Assembly: GCA_044350425.1 (NCBI GenBank)
Contig: JBILHS010000004.1
Location: forward strand, 1-64,000
Direction of reading: 5' to 3'
Length of the DNA stretch: 64,000 bases
Origin: M3007 sp044350425
Lineage (GTDB): Bacteria > Bacteroidota > Bacteroidia > Chitinophagales > Saprospiraceae
Part shown: in pieces, positions 45,638 to 54,486 of the stretch
Layout: the number at the start of each line of letters is the position of its first letter
How positions within the stretch are numbered: the first letter of the stretch is position 1
Notes under the pieces: generated by a model
Databases searched by the model: none
The model's input: the letters and a program-made list of their open reading frames with translations, nothing else
What the model was told of the DNA's origin: nothing
Position numbers and translations under genes: made by a program

Positions 45638-46798
45638 GTGGACGCTAAACGCTACAACATCACAGGGATCCGGTACAAGCTTTTTGAACTTCGGATGCTG
45701 GTTCATCTGGCCCGGACCGCTTTTACCATATACCCAAAAAAACAGGACGCCTGGAAAGCCCTGCGCGGACATCTCCGCACGCATCTGGGCTTTAAAAAAG
45801 CAATGCACCTGAATAAAGCCCTACGAATCCAGGGTCAATATTATGTACAAATGACCTTGCCCGGATCCGGGACAAAGGGCCTGGAAACATTGACGATCAA
45901 TGAGCTAAACCGTCAGGTTCCCATCCCCGGCCATCGTCCCGGGCTTAATCTGCTCATGCTTGCCATCACAAAAAAGTGTTCCCTTCAATGCGCCCATTGT
46001 TTTGAGTGGGACAACTTGAACCAGCGCGAAAATCTTTCATTAGCAGATTTATTGGGTATTGTCAGCAAATTTCAATCCGATGGCGTGGCTTCTATTGAGT
46101 TAAGCGGAGGCGAACCGCTCAACCGATATGATGACCTGCTTCAACTCCTGCAGCAAAGTGATACCCTGAGCTCTGATTTTTGGGTCATATCTTCCGGATA
46201 CCGGCTAAGCGCAGAAAGAGCACTGAAATTAAAAGCTGCCGGTCTTGTTGGCTTTTGTATCAGTCTGGATCATTGGGATGCGGCGAGACACGACGAATTT
46301 CGGGGCTTGAAAGGCTCTTTTGAATGGGCGATCACCGCTGCTCAGCACGCAAAGGCTGCAGGTCTGGTCGTCAGTTTTGCACTGACCGCCATGCGCGATG
46401 TTTGCAACCCGGAAGATCTGATGCATTATGCAACACTGGCCCAGGAGCAAGGCGTGCATTTTATCCGGATCCTGGAACCCCGTTCGGTCGGGCATTTTAG
46501 CGGCAAGAACGTAGAATTGGGTTCTCGAGAAATCACTGAATTAGAGGACTTCATGCAAAAATTACAGACCGAAAAAGCATTCCGGGATTTTCCCTTGATC
46601 GATTATTACCCTGCTTATCAGCGTAAGGCTGGCTGTTCAGGAGCCGGACAAAGGTTTTTGTATGTTGACACCGATGGAGACATGCATGCCTGTCCATTCT
46701 GCCAGCACAAATGCGGCAATGTGCTCTGTGATGGCCTTGAAACCGGCCGTGAAAGAATGGAACAGGCGAGTGGTTGTCATGTTTATGCCATGGCTTAA
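45638..46798 (+). CDS. Radical SAM protein (SPASM-like C-terminal domain)
   Basis: I use the GTG at 45638 (MDAKRYNITG), 13 bases after the previous gene; the upstream ATG at 45542 would overlap it. The 386-residue product has the cluster motif CSLQCAHC (C114, C118, C121; CX3CX2C) that binds the [4Fe-4S] and S-adenosylmethionine, with ELSGGEPL as the GGE segment. The end CSGAGQRFLYVDTDGDMHACPFCQHKCGN looks like an auxiliary-cluster (SPASM/twitch-type) cysteine set. Such enzymes abstract hydrogen or modify peptides and small molecules. Being just ahead of a diiron oxygenase and Ole-type genes, it probably serves the same pathway. Substrate unknown. Confidence 0.88.
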   Translation: MDAKRYNITGIRYKLFELRMLVHLARTAFTIYPKKQDAWKALRGHLRTHLGFKKAMHLNKALRIQGQYYVQMTLPGSGTKGLETLTINELNRQVPIPGHRPGLNLLMLAITKKCSLQCAHCFEWDNLNQRENLSLADLLGIVSKFQSDGVASIELSGGEPLNRYDDLLQLLQQSDTLSSDFWVISSGYRLSAERALKLKAAGLVGFCISLDHWDAARHDEFRGLKGSFEWAITAAQHAKAAGLVVSFALTAMRDVCNPEDLMHYATLAQEQGVHFIRILEPRSVGHFSGKNVELGSREITELEDFMQKLQTEKAFRDFPLIDYYPAYQRKAGCSGAGQRFLYVDTDGDMHACPFCQHKCGNVLCDGLETGRERMEQASGCHVYAMA

Positions 46799-46844
46799 TT
46801 CTAATATACAATAAAATTAGTTTTATTATTGACGACATTCAGCT

Positions 46845-46873
46845 TTTTGAGCCCGTCGTCCGGCCAACCTTTG
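46845..46873 (+). promoter_or_regulatory. Candidate promoter for the diiron oxygenase-OleA-OleC-OleD run
   Basis: TTG (46847-46849), 16 bases and AACCTTTG (46866-46873) are close to TTG-N17-TAnnTTTG. It lies 29 bases before the oxygenase start, so the oxygenase group can be transcribed apart from the radical SAM gene. Confidence 0.5.
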
Positions 46874-46901
46874 TCCTGTCAGATTTCAATAAAACTAACC
46901 T

Positions 46902-47795
46902 ATGACCGCTACTTTTTCAAATGCAACCATTGAACGTTTGATCCGGATAAGCAAGGAAAAACCGCTATTACCGGAAACCTATGTTCCCTGGCATGAGCCC
47001 ATTCAGGCAGACGAACGATTTATGCCGGAGCAGCTCATCTCACTTCAGGGCCATCCACTCTGGGATACCCTTTCAGCCGCTAAAAAACGGGAATTGGGTC
47101 GCCATGAAGTGGTACAAGTCATGTATTCCTATGCATGGTCAGAAGGCCTCGCCTGTCTGTTTTTCAATCGCCACTTGTTGACACTTTCTCCCGAATCTGT
47201 AGAATATCGCTTTTTGCTGCGTGAACTGATCGAGGAGTTCAGGCATCAGGAAATGTTTGGAAGTGTGGTCAGCAAACTGGAAGGCAAGCCTGTGCCACCG
47301 GGCTTTTGGCACAACTTCTGGGGCAAGATATCCGTCCGGCAACTGCCTCCGGATTTTGTATTCATTTCTGTATTGGCCGTAGAGCTCATGACCGATGTGT
47401 ATGGCAAACACATCCGCCGCGACGATGGCGTGTCCATCATCTTGCGCAAAGTAGCTGAGTTGCACAACATTGAAGAAGGACGCCATATTTTTTACACCAA
47501 ATTATGGCTCGAACGATTTACAGCAAAAGCTGGTTTTGTGCGTCGATCCTGCTACAGCCTGGTGGTGTTGCTCAACTTATATTTCATGTGTACCCTGTAT
47601 GTCAAACAGGAAATTTTCGAAAGAATCGGCGTGCCGAATCCAAAACAATATGCCCGGGCTGCCGCGCAAAACCTGAAGCAAAAGCTGGGTGCACATTGCC
47701 TGGAAGAAGCCATGGAATTTGTGCATGGTTTTCAGGGTTTTAACTGGTTCACACGCCCGCTTTGGCGCTGGGTCATGAAAGTAAACGTAGCATGA
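46902..47795 (+). CDS. AurF-type diiron oxygenase
   Basis: The 297-residue product has the complete seven-ligand set of AurF-like diiron enzymes: E81 (SEGL), E112 and H115 (EEFRHQEMF), E161 (AVELM), H188, E192 and H195 (HNIEEGRH). The spacing His-x3-Glu-x2-His in the last group equals that of the p-aminobenzoate N-oxygenase family. Such enzymes oxidise amines to nitro groups or hydroxylate carbon. It overlaps the next gene by ATGA, which implies translational coupling with the OleA-like enzyme. The substrate cannot be told from sequence; the pathway is inferred from its neighbours. Confidence 0.87.
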   Translation: MTATFSNATIERLIRISKEKPLLPETYVPWHEPIQADERFMPEQLISLQGHPLWDTLSAAKKRELGRHEVVQVMYSYAWSEGLACLFFNRHLLTLSPESVEYRFLLRELIEEFRHQEMFGSVVSKLEGKPVPPGFWHNFWGKISVRQLPPDFVFISVLAVELMTDVYGKHIRRDDGVSIILRKVAELHNIEEGRHIFYTKLWLERFTAKAGFVRRSCYSLVVLLNLYFMCTLYVKQEIFERIGVPNPKQYARAAAQNLKQKLGAHCLEEAMEFVHGFQGFNWFTRPLWRWVMKVNVA

Positions 47796-48787
47796 ACAGA
47801 GCAAAGATCTCCGAATTGGCTGTCTATCTGCCGGAACGGGTGGTTAGCAATGCCGAAATTGAAGCACGCATCAATGTCCGGCGTACTATTCTCCCTCCCG
47901 GCGGCCTGCAACGCTTGTTTGGCATTGAAACACGGCGTTATGCGGCCAGCGACCAGCAGGTTTCTGACCTGGCCACGGCTGCGGCCCAAGCTATTGTGGA
48001 TAAAGTCGGTGCCTCCAACATAGAGTTTATGATCTTCGCAGCGGCCTGTGCCGATCTGATAGAGCCCGCCACCTGCAACATGGTTCAACATAAACTAGGT
48101 TTACGATGCCCGGCCATGGATATTAAAAATGCCTGCAACAGCTTCACCAGCGCTCTGATGACCGCCAGTAGCTTCATTCAGGCGGGGATTTACAACCATG
48201 TGCTGGTTGTAAATGGCGAAAAGCTGAGCGATGCGGTCCGTTTTGATTATAATGATGAAACTCAATTAGTCAAACATCTGGCTGGCCTCAGCCTAGGGGA
48301 TGCCGGTGCGGCAGCCCTGGTAAGCCGTTCTTTGGATGAAAGTGGCCTCTGTTTTCAAAAATTCATGACCAAAGGAGAACATTGGGAGTTGTGTACCATC
48401 AAAGGGGGTGGCTCCATGTACCCACATGATGCCGGCAAAAATTATTTTGAAGGCCAGACCGCCGAACTCAAGGAAGTTTTGGCCAAAACCGCCCATACTT
48501 TTTTCCACGAATGCATGATCGAATCTGAATGGGAGATCGGCGAAATCCAGCACTTTTTTACCCACCAGGTTTCCATCGGAACGACACGACTGATCGCACA
48601 ATTGACCAAGATCGATCCTTCGAAGATCGAGGAAGTATTTTCCAGGTACGGCAACACAGCCGCTGCATCCATACCGCTGGCCATGCACCAAAGGCTTTGC
48701 CGGGGCGAGATCCAAAAAGGTGACAAAATCGCCTGGGTGGGTCTGGCTGCGGGGGTGAGCGCTTCGGTGCAGTTGATGATTTGGTGA
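47792..48787 (+). CDS. OleA/FabH-like 3-oxoacyl-ACP synthase III (thiolase fold)
   Basis: The 331-residue product starts at the ATG overlapping the diiron oxygenase stop (ATGA). The thiolase triad is visible: C115 (IKNACNSFTSAL), H258 (FFTHQVS) and N288 (YGNTAAASIP). The Cys-His-Asn set makes it an active condensing enzyme, not a decayed relative. In the OleA type, two acyl groups are joined head to head; in the FabH type, acetyl-CoA is joined to malonyl-ACP. Placement just before an OleC-like ligase and near an OleD-like dehydrogenase favours the OleA type, but FabH-like use cannot be excluded. Confidence 0.86.
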   Translation: MNRAKISELAVYLPERVVSNAEIEARINVRRTILPPGGLQRLFGIETRRYAASDQQVSDLATAAAQAIVDKVGASNIEFMIFAAACADLIEPATCNMVQHKLGLRCPAMDIKNACNSFTSALMTASSFIQAGIYNHVLVVNGEKLSDAVRFDYNDETQLVKHLAGLSLGDAGAAALVSRSLDESGLCFQKFMTKGEHWELCTIKGGGSMYPHDAGKNYFEGQTAELKEVLAKTAHTFFHECMIESEWEIGEIQHFFTHQVSIGTTRLIAQLTKIDPSKIEEVFSRYGNTAAASIPLAMHQRLCRGEIQKGDKIAWVGLAAGVSASVQLMIW

Positions 48788-48830
48788 ATAGTTGAAAGTT
48801 TAGAGTTGAAAGTTTAGAGTTGAAAGCGGT
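48788..48830. repeat. GTTGAAAGTTTAGA tandem repeat inside the Ole-type cluster
   Basis: GTTGAAAGTTTAGAGTTGAAAGTTTAGAGTTGAAAG gives 2.5 copies of a 14-base unit, of the same TTTCAACTT class as the repeats at gene ends elsewhere. It sits between the OleA-like and OleC-like genes. Confidence 0.6.
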
Positions 48831-48875
48831 CCATGGCTTGGCGCTTGTAATTTTAAAAGCTCATTGGGTAAAAAA

Positions 48876-50402
48876 ATGAAATCACTCCTACAACTGCTTC
48901 GCGAACGAGACCCTGATACGCCAGCCATTGTGCAGGATGGTCAGTTAATGCGTATCCATGAACTACTTCGGGACACGGAGATCCTGGTAGCGGGTTTTCA
49001 GCAAGTGGGTATAAAGCCCGGCGATACTGCGGTGCTTGCCGCCATGCCGGACGCTGGATTTATCCGTATTATCTATGCTGCGTTGGTTTCGGGTCTGCAG
49101 CTGGCCGTTATTGATCCGGAAATGGGCCGCGAAAACTACCATGCAAAACTCCGGCAACTCCAGCCGAAATGGGCCTTTGTGGATTATCGATTGCTGCTCT
49201 TACAGGAGCACCCATTGTTGCGCTGGGCCTATTTCTACTGGTCAAAAAAGGGTATTTATTTTCCGCGAAGTCCCGGCATCCGCATCGTTGCTACCGGGAA
49301 GTGGATGCCTGTTTTTCAAAAGCATATACCTTTTAAACGCTTGTTGGATACTGGCAAAAAACACCCAAAGCGGGAACTCAAGACACCCGATCCCGCCAAT
49401 GATTTTCTCATTACTTATACCTCGGGTACCACCTCTATTCCGAAAGGGGTGGTACACAGCGTCGGAGCCATCACCGCCAGTATCCTACAGATAGCCGACC
49501 TGATCCGGGGTGGAAAAAATCGCCGGATCGCCACCCACCTACCCTACTTTGCCATCATCGGACTCAATGCCGGCGCGGAAGCGCATCTTTGGAAATACGG
49601 AATGACTGCACTGGAACAGATCGAATTTATCCAAAAGAATGACATTACGACCCTTTTCAGCCCACCCTGCGATTACTTGCCCCTGATCGAATACTGCGAA
49701 CAGGAAGGCTGTTTGTTTCCAGATTGCCTGCAGCACCTGTTTTTTGGCTCGGCACCCGTACACCGTTCGTTTTTGGAAAGGCTTCTTGCTGTTTTGCCCG
49801 GGCATGTTCAACTGACCTGCTTGTACGGCATGACCGAAAATCTGGTCGTAGCCAGCATCGATGGCAGAGAAAAAGCAAGGCTTCCAACGGATGCTGGCGA
49901 CATTTTAGGCCAGCCGGCCTCGGGCGTTGAAATCAAGATAGCCGAAGATGGGGAGATACTGGTCCGTTCTCCTCAGATGTATACCCGCTACCTTCATCTG
50001 GAGACACGCGACGTATGGCATGCCAGCGGGGATCTGGGGCATTTGGATCCTGCTGGTCGGATCGTACTGACCGGGCGCAAAAAAGACATGATCATACGCC
50101 GCAACTTCAACCTTTATCCCGGCTTGTATGAACCGACCATCAACCGTATTCCCGGCGTAACAGAGAGCGCTTTTGTGGGTGTGTTTAACGAAAAAAAGCA
50201 CGACGAGACCGTGGCTCTTTTTGTGGAGACCCGTCAACCCACTTCAGAAACCGTCTTCAAAAAAATGCTGGAACGAGGAGCATATTCGATCGACCAGGAG
50301 GCCCTGCCGGATCTGATCTTTTTTGAAAAACTGCCACGAAGCGGTAGACAAAGCAAGGTGGATAAAAACGCGTTGCGGAAACAATTGAAAGAAAAACTAT
50401 GA
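48876..50402 (+). CDS. OleC-like AMP-dependent acyl ligase (beta-lactone synthetase/olefin-type)
   Basis: The 508-residue ANL-superfamily enzyme has the P-loop YTSGTTSIPKGVV (residues ~181-193), the GMTEN acceptor-side motif, LTGRKKDMIIRRNFNLYP and the C-terminal lysine context SGRQSKVDKNALRKQ. OleC enzymes use ATP to turn a beta-hydroxy acid into a beta-lactone. The start ATG at 48876 is used because an upstream TTG at 48864 adds only a few residues. The order diiron oxygenase, OleA, OleC, OleD is compact and same-stranded. No OleB (decarboxylating hydrolase) is found within the window, which leaves a beta-lactone as a possible end product; that is inference. Confidence 0.86.
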   Translation: MKSLLQLLRERDPDTPAIVQDGQLMRIHELLRDTEILVAGFQQVGIKPGDTAVLAAMPDAGFIRIIYAALVSGLQLAVIDPEMGRENYHAKLRQLQPKWAFVDYRLLLLQEHPLLRWAYFYWSKKGIYFPRSPGIRIVATGKWMPVFQKHIPFKRLLDTGKKHPKRELKTPDPANDFLITYTSGTTSIPKGVVHSVGAITASILQIADLIRGGKNRRIATHLPYFAIIGLNAGAEAHLWKYGMTALEQIEFIQKNDITTLFSPPCDYLPLIEYCEQEGCLFPDCLQHLFFGSAPVHRSFLERLLAVLPGHVQLTCLYGMTENLVVASIDGREKARLPTDAGDILGQPASGVEIKIAEDGEILVRSPQMYTRYLHLETRDVWHASGDLGHLDPAGRIVLTGRKKDMIIRRNFNLYPGLYEPTINRIPGVTESAFVGVFNEKKHDETVALFVETRQPTSETVFKKMLERGAYSIDQEALPDLIFFEKLPRSGRQSKVDKNALRKQLKEKL

Positions 50403-50496
50403 TTAAAGTGATTTTAATGATTTGAGTGATGCAGTTGCTTGATTTTAAAATGATTAAAAAGCATCTTTATTCAAACCATTTTATGTTGGCTATATC

Positions 50497-51504
50497 ATGA
50501 GTCTTCAGCGTATTTTTATCACGGGTGCAACCGGGTTTGTCGGCGCCAGTCTGGTCCGACATTTTGCAGCAACGGGCCGGGAGGTGTTGGCCAATGGCCG
50601 TATAGCCCCCCCTTTGCCGCTCCTTTCGATGGCAAAATATGTGCAGGCCGATATTGAAAAACGGATCCCTGTCCAGGCAGCCGATGTGGTCATACATGCT
50701 GCCGCGCTGGCATCTGATGCTGCGGGCTGGGATGCCTTGAAAAATGCGAATCTGGAGGGAACCCGCCATGTTTTTGAGGCTACTCGTGACTGTCCCTGCT
50801 TTATTTACATCTCATCATCCTCGGTTTACAATGGTAAAAAATCCTTACACCAGGAAGATGAAAGCGTTGACAGACAACGACTTTCACCTTACGGGCGCTC
50901 CAAACGCTTGGCGGAAGATTGGTTGTTGGAACAGGACTGGAGCAAGCGTTCCCTGTACATTTTGCGGCCCAGAGCAGTGTATGGTTTGGGAGATCGGGTG
51001 TTATTGCCACGCATGTTGCGGCTGGTGCGCGCGGGTCAGATCCTTTCACCGGGCGATATGCGTATTTCAAGTTCCCTGACATACATAGGTAACCTTTGTA
51101 CCGCGGTGGAACGGTGCATTAGACAGTCATCCAAGGGCGCTCAGATATTCAATATTACCGATGCTCAGATCTATGAAATGCGATCGGTGGTGCATCGATT
51201 ATTGTCTGAGATCCATGGCAAGGCACTGCCCTTTAGAAGCCTGCCTTACCGCCCCATTCAAGCCATCGCAAGTATTTTGGAGCAGCTCCATCTCAGCAGG
51301 CAATTTACGCTGCAATCGCTTTCGGAGGTTTCACAAGAGAAGATCCTGGACATTCAAAAGATCTCGCAAAACCTTGGATACCAACCATCGCAGGATTTTT
51401 GGAGTGTATTGCCAGAGCTCGTTTCATGGGTTCATCAGGTTGGAATCGAGCGAGTTCGAAAAGCAGAAGCTAATTTACCCTGGAGTCCTATGAAAATAAC
51501 CTAA
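50497..51504 (+). CDS. OleD-like NAD(P)-dependent epimerase/dehydratase family dehydrogenase
   Basis: The 335-residue extended short-chain dehydrogenase starts with the Rossmann motif GATGFVGASL (residues ~10-19) and the catalytic set S107 in YISSSSVY and Y132/K136 in SPYGRSK. It resembles 3-beta-hydroxysteroid dehydrogenase-like OleD enzymes that reduce a 2-alkyl-3-ketoacid before OleC acts. It is 94 bases after the ligase on the same strand. The substrate range cannot be told from sequence. Confidence 0.85.
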   Translation: MSLQRIFITGATGFVGASLVRHFAATGREVLANGRIAPPLPLLSMAKYVQADIEKRIPVQAADVVIHAAALASDAAGWDALKNANLEGTRHVFEATRDCPCFIYISSSSVYNGKKSLHQEDESVDRQRLSPYGRSKRLAEDWLLEQDWSKRSLYILRPRAVYGLGDRVLLPRMLRLVRAGQILSPGDMRISSSLTYIGNLCTAVERCIRQSSKGAQIFNITDAQIYEMRSVVHRLLSEIHGKALPFRSLPYRPIQAIASILEQLHLSRQFTLQSLSEVSQEKILDIQKISQNLGYQPSQDFWSVLPELVSWVHQVGIERVRKAEANLPWSPMKIT

Positions 51505-51584
51505 CCATGCTTCCTGAGGCTTACACAAGTTTTGAGTTTTCAGGTTGATCTTGAAACTTTCACAATTTAAAGTTTTATCTAAAC

Positions 51585-52274
51585 ATGAAAAATCTATCTT
51601 TTTGGGCAAAATCACACCAGACGCAAGCTCGATGGCTCATCGCAACCGCACACCTTATGCTATTACTGCTTGCATTTTTACTTGGCTTTTTGCTGTGGCT
51701 CAATGATTTCCAATACAGCTCACTTAGCCATGATATTTTTACTACTTTGTTCCTACTGGGCATCATCGGCTATCCATTAAAAGGAGCTGTATCTGTTCTT
51801 TGGCGGTATAGTTATCAACGACACAAAGCTTTTGATATCGCAGTTGTATTGACTGGATTTTTGTCTCTGTCCTCGCTAACCCATATAAAACTGGAACATT
51901 TAACCTTGTATAATTCAGAGGGTTATGCATTAAAAGTAGTCGAAAAAACATCGGTTGAAGGGAAATCAGTTCTTTCCGATTTAAAGGGAAAGACAAGTTG
52001 GCGTGCGCTAAAAAAGAATCTTCGTCTATTGAAAAAGGAATTGCGTGAGGTTCGTAAGTCGACCAAAGTTAAAGGAGGTGATACGATATTAAGGCTTTTA
52101 GGCACCATTTTAGCCATTTTATTAGCAGTAGGTCTTGGTTACCTGGTTGTTGCCTGGTCCTGCAATTTATCTTGTTCTGGTCAGGAGGGAGCAGCCGGTG
52201 TTGTACTCATTGGCGGTGGAGCATTGGTCGTTTTTCTTTTGGTATTAGCGATTCGCGCTATTTGGAAGAAATAA
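51585..52274 (+). CDS. Four-helix membrane protein of unknown function
   Basis: The 229-residue product has an N-terminal pair of membrane segments (LMLLLLAFLLGFLLWLN at ~23-39 and IFTTLFLLGIIGYPLKG at ~50-66), a basic loop or coiled part (KKNLRLLKKELREVRKSTKV), and two more near the C-terminus (GTILAILLAVGLGYLVVAW; VVLIGGGALVVFLLVLAI). No domain was recognised. The short gap to the OleD-like gene (80 bases) does not settle whether it belongs to that run. Confidence 0.6.
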   Translation: MKNLSFWAKSHQTQARWLIATAHLMLLLLAFLLGFLLWLNDFQYSSLSHDIFTTLFLLGIIGYPLKGAVSVLWRYSYQRHKAFDIAVVLTGFLSLSSLTHIKLEHLTLYNSEGYALKVVEKTSVEGKSVLSDLKGKTSWRALKKNLRLLKKELREVRKSTKVKGGDTILRLLGTILAILLAVGLGYLVVAWSCNLSCSGQEGAAGVVLIGGGALVVFLLVLAIRAIWKK

Positions 52275-52360
52275 AATGAAATAACCCAAATTAGAATAAA
52301 CCCCTCAAATCAGGCTTTTATCAACCTTCAACTTCTTAGGAACGAGTGAATAGCTTACTT

Positions 52361-52440
52361 TTGCCAATCTTTGTCCGTGGCAGTGGTTTTCTTGCTGAGT
52401 ATTGATATTCAATACTTCTGCTAATTGACAAAGATTGCAA
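52361..52440. repeat. Leader inverted repeat before the symporter gene
   Basis: TTGCCAATCTTTGTC (52361-52375) pairs with GACAAAGATTGCAA (52427-52440), and an inner GTATTGATATTCAATAC palindrome lies between. A TACTTTTG box is at 52356-52363. It could fold in the mRNA leader of the symporter; no terminator is present. Confidence 0.6.
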
Positions 52441-52447
52441 CTGAATA

Positions 52448-53995
52448 ATGGTTCATCTAACGCCCACCTTCGTACTTTTCGTCCTTTTTCTCTACTTTGC
52501 CATGCTTGTAGGCGTGGCCTGGTATACCGGGCGCAACAACAGCAATGAAGGTTTTTTCCTGGCCAATCGAAAGGTACCCTGGTATGTGGTCGCCTATGCC
52601 ATGATCGGTACAAGCATCAGCGGGGTCACCTTTATCAGTATCCCTGGTGCAGTAGGCGGAACAGGCATCAACATGGCATTCTCCTACATGCAGGTGGTCA
52701 TGGGTTATCTGGTGGGTTATCTGTTTATTGCCACCGTCCTCATGCCGCTGTATTATCGCCTGAATCTTACCAGTATTTATGGTTATCTGGAACAAAGATT
52801 CGGCTGGTGGTCCTACAAAACCGGGGCTGGTTTCTTTTTACTCTCCCGCACCCTGGGATCTGCTGCGCGGATGTTCCTCGCCGCCAGTGTTTTACAATTG
52901 TTTGTCTTTGGGCCCTTAGGCGTGCCATTCTTTGTCACCGTGACCCTGATGCTGGCCCTGATCTATGGATATACGTTCAAAGGAGGTTTAAAAACCATCA
53001 TCTGGACGGACTCGATCATGACCACCTTTTTCCTGGCGGCACTGGTCTTTACCGTTTGGACCGTAGGGAAATCATTGAATCTGGGGGGCTGGGATATTGT
53101 CTCCAACGTCATGGATAGCAAATACGGAAAGGTATTTTTCTTTGACAATTTCCTTTCCGATCCCAACCACTTTGTGAAGCAATTTGTGAGCGGCGCCCTG
53201 GTGGCCGTTGCCATGACCGGACTGGATCAGGACCTTATGCAGAAAAATCTCGCCTGTAAAAACATCCGGGAAGCACAGAAAAACATGTTTGTTTTCAGTG
53301 TTTATCTGGTGGTCATCAACTTCCTTTTCCTGGTGTTGGGCGCTTTACTTTACCTCTATGCAGGCAGCATCGGCCTGGAGATCCCGGAACGCACCGATCA
53401 ACTTTACCCTAAGATCGCCTTTGGGCATTTGGATGCTGTAGCGGGTATCTTTTTTATCCTCGGACTCATCGGAAGTACTTATGCCAGCAGTGATTCTGCG
53501 CTGACCGCGCTGACCACAAGTTTCTGTGTGGACTTTTTAAACTTTGAAAAAGGGAAAAACACCGGGGAATATACTTTTGCTTACGAGGCAGACCGACTCG
53601 CCCATGAACAGGCCCTTGAAGCCAAACAACGCAGGACGCGCACCCTGGTGCACCTGGGCTTCTCTGCATTGTTTGTGGTCATCATACTCATTCTCAATGC
53701 AGTAAGCAGTTCGGCGGTCATCTCGCTGATTTTTAAAATAGCAGGTTATACCTATGGCCCCTTACTTGGGCTCTTCATGTTCGGACTTTTTACCGATCTC
53801 AAAATACGGGATCGATATGCCTTGCACGTCTGTCTCCTGGCCCCGGCACTCACGTTTATCTTTGAGTACACTTCCAGAACCTGGGGCGGATTTGATGTTG
53901 GCTTCCTTACCATACTGATTAATGGCCTGTTCACCACTTTTGGACTTTGGACCATCTCTTACAGGAACTCGGATACTTCAGGAACGGATGCTTAA
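52448..53995 (+). CDS. Sodium:solute symporter (SSS family)
   Basis: The 515-residue product has 13-14 membrane segments and the SSS landmarks: the GRNNSNEGFFLANRKVPWYV loop, GTSISGVTFISIPGAVGG, and the DQDLMQKNLACKN loop of many SSS transporters. The tail DYALHVCL-like region ends in a small polar segment. It moves a small solute with Na+. The substrate cannot be read from sequence. It precedes the minus-strand crcB gene tail to tail and has an inverted repeat in its leader. Confidence 0.92.
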   Translation: MVHLTPTFVLFVLFLYFAMLVGVAWYTGRNNSNEGFFLANRKVPWYVVAYAMIGTSISGVTFISIPGAVGGTGINMAFSYMQVVMGYLVGYLFIATVLMPLYYRLNLTSIYGYLEQRFGWWSYKTGAGFFLLSRTLGSAARMFLAASVLQLFVFGPLGVPFFVTVTLMLALIYGYTFKGGLKTIIWTDSIMTTFFLAALVFTVWTVGKSLNLGGWDIVSNVMDSKYGKVFFFDNFLSDPNHFVKQFVSGALVAVAMTGLDQDLMQKNLACKNIREAQKNMFVFSVYLVVINFLFLVLGALLYLYAGSIGLEIPERTDQLYPKIAFGHLDAVAGIFFILGLIGSTYASSDSALTALTTSFCVDFLNFEKGKNTGEYTFAYEADRLAHEQALEAKQRRTRTLVHLGFSALFVVIILILNAVSSSAVISLIFKIAGYTYGPLLGLFMFGLFTDLKIRDRYALHVCLLAPALTFIFEYTSRTWGGFDVGFLTILINGLFTTFGLWTISYRNSDTSGTDA

Positions 53996-54010
53996 TCCGA
54001 TCAACATGCG

Positions 54011-54373
54011 CTATCCGGAAATTTTAAGGCCTAAAAGCAGTCCTGCAAAACAAACCAGCAAACTTCCCAGCACATTAAGGGCTGCCAGGGACTGCTGTCC
54101 CCCTTGCCAGAGCTGAAACGTTTCTGCCGTAAAGGTGGAAAAAGTGCTGAATCCTCCACAGAATCCTACTGCAACCAATAGTCTGCGTTGCTCCACGACC
54201 CCAACGGCAAGTTGATGTCCCATTAATGCCCCCATTACAATACAAGCGAGTCCATTGGCTGCGAGGGTGGCCCATGGAAACCTCGGAAGCAGCGGCTGAA
54301 GGGCCAGACTGAGTCCCCAGCGGCTAACGCTGCCCAGGCCTCCACCAACAAAAACGAGTAACAGATGGAACAT
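54011..54373 (-). CDS. crcB: Fluoride ion channel CrcB
   Basis: The 120-residue product (start ATG 54371-54373, MFHLLLVFVGGGLGSVSRWG) carries the Fluc signatures GGGLGSVSRW and GFCGGFSTFSTFTAET, with four membrane segments. Fluc channels work as antiparallel dimers and let toxic fluoride leave the cell. I rejected the upstream start at 54448, which adds 25 residues without the family start. No fluoride riboswitch consensus was found upstream; a minus-strand terminator (54458-54486) separates it from the rpmA side. Confidence 0.93.
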   Translation of the reverse strand: MFHLLLVFVGGGLGSVSRWGLSLALQPLLPRFPWATLAANGLACIVMGALMGHQLAVGVVEQRRLLVAVGFCGGFSTFSTFTAETFQLWQGGQQSLAALNVLGSLLVCFAGLLLGLKISG

Positions 54374-54457
54374 AACAGGTTGTATTTGAAGTCTACGGAG
54401 GGGAATCAATGTCCCGACCGGCCAACAAATTCCGGAGTGGTTCTTCACATCCCGGAC

Positions 54458-54486
54458 AAAAAAACCCCGACTAATTACAGCCGGGG
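54458..54486 (-). terminator. Minus-strand terminator upstream of crcB
   Basis: CCCCGGCT...AGTCGGGG pairs on the minus strand and is followed by TTTTTTT. It would stop any transcript entering from the ribosomal-protein side before crcB, or act as the attenuator of a crcB leader. Confidence 0.75.

Noticed and set aside
50403..50496. AT-rich GATTTTAATGATTTGAG stretch between the OleC- and OleD-like genes as a regulatory repeat
   Set aside because: The similarity between units is too weak to separate it from simple AT-rich sequence.
54374..54486. Fluoride riboswitch upstream of crcB
   Set aside because: The conserved GGNGAUGG and GCUGAUGACUCCUAC-type elements are not present; only a terminator-like hairpin was seen.
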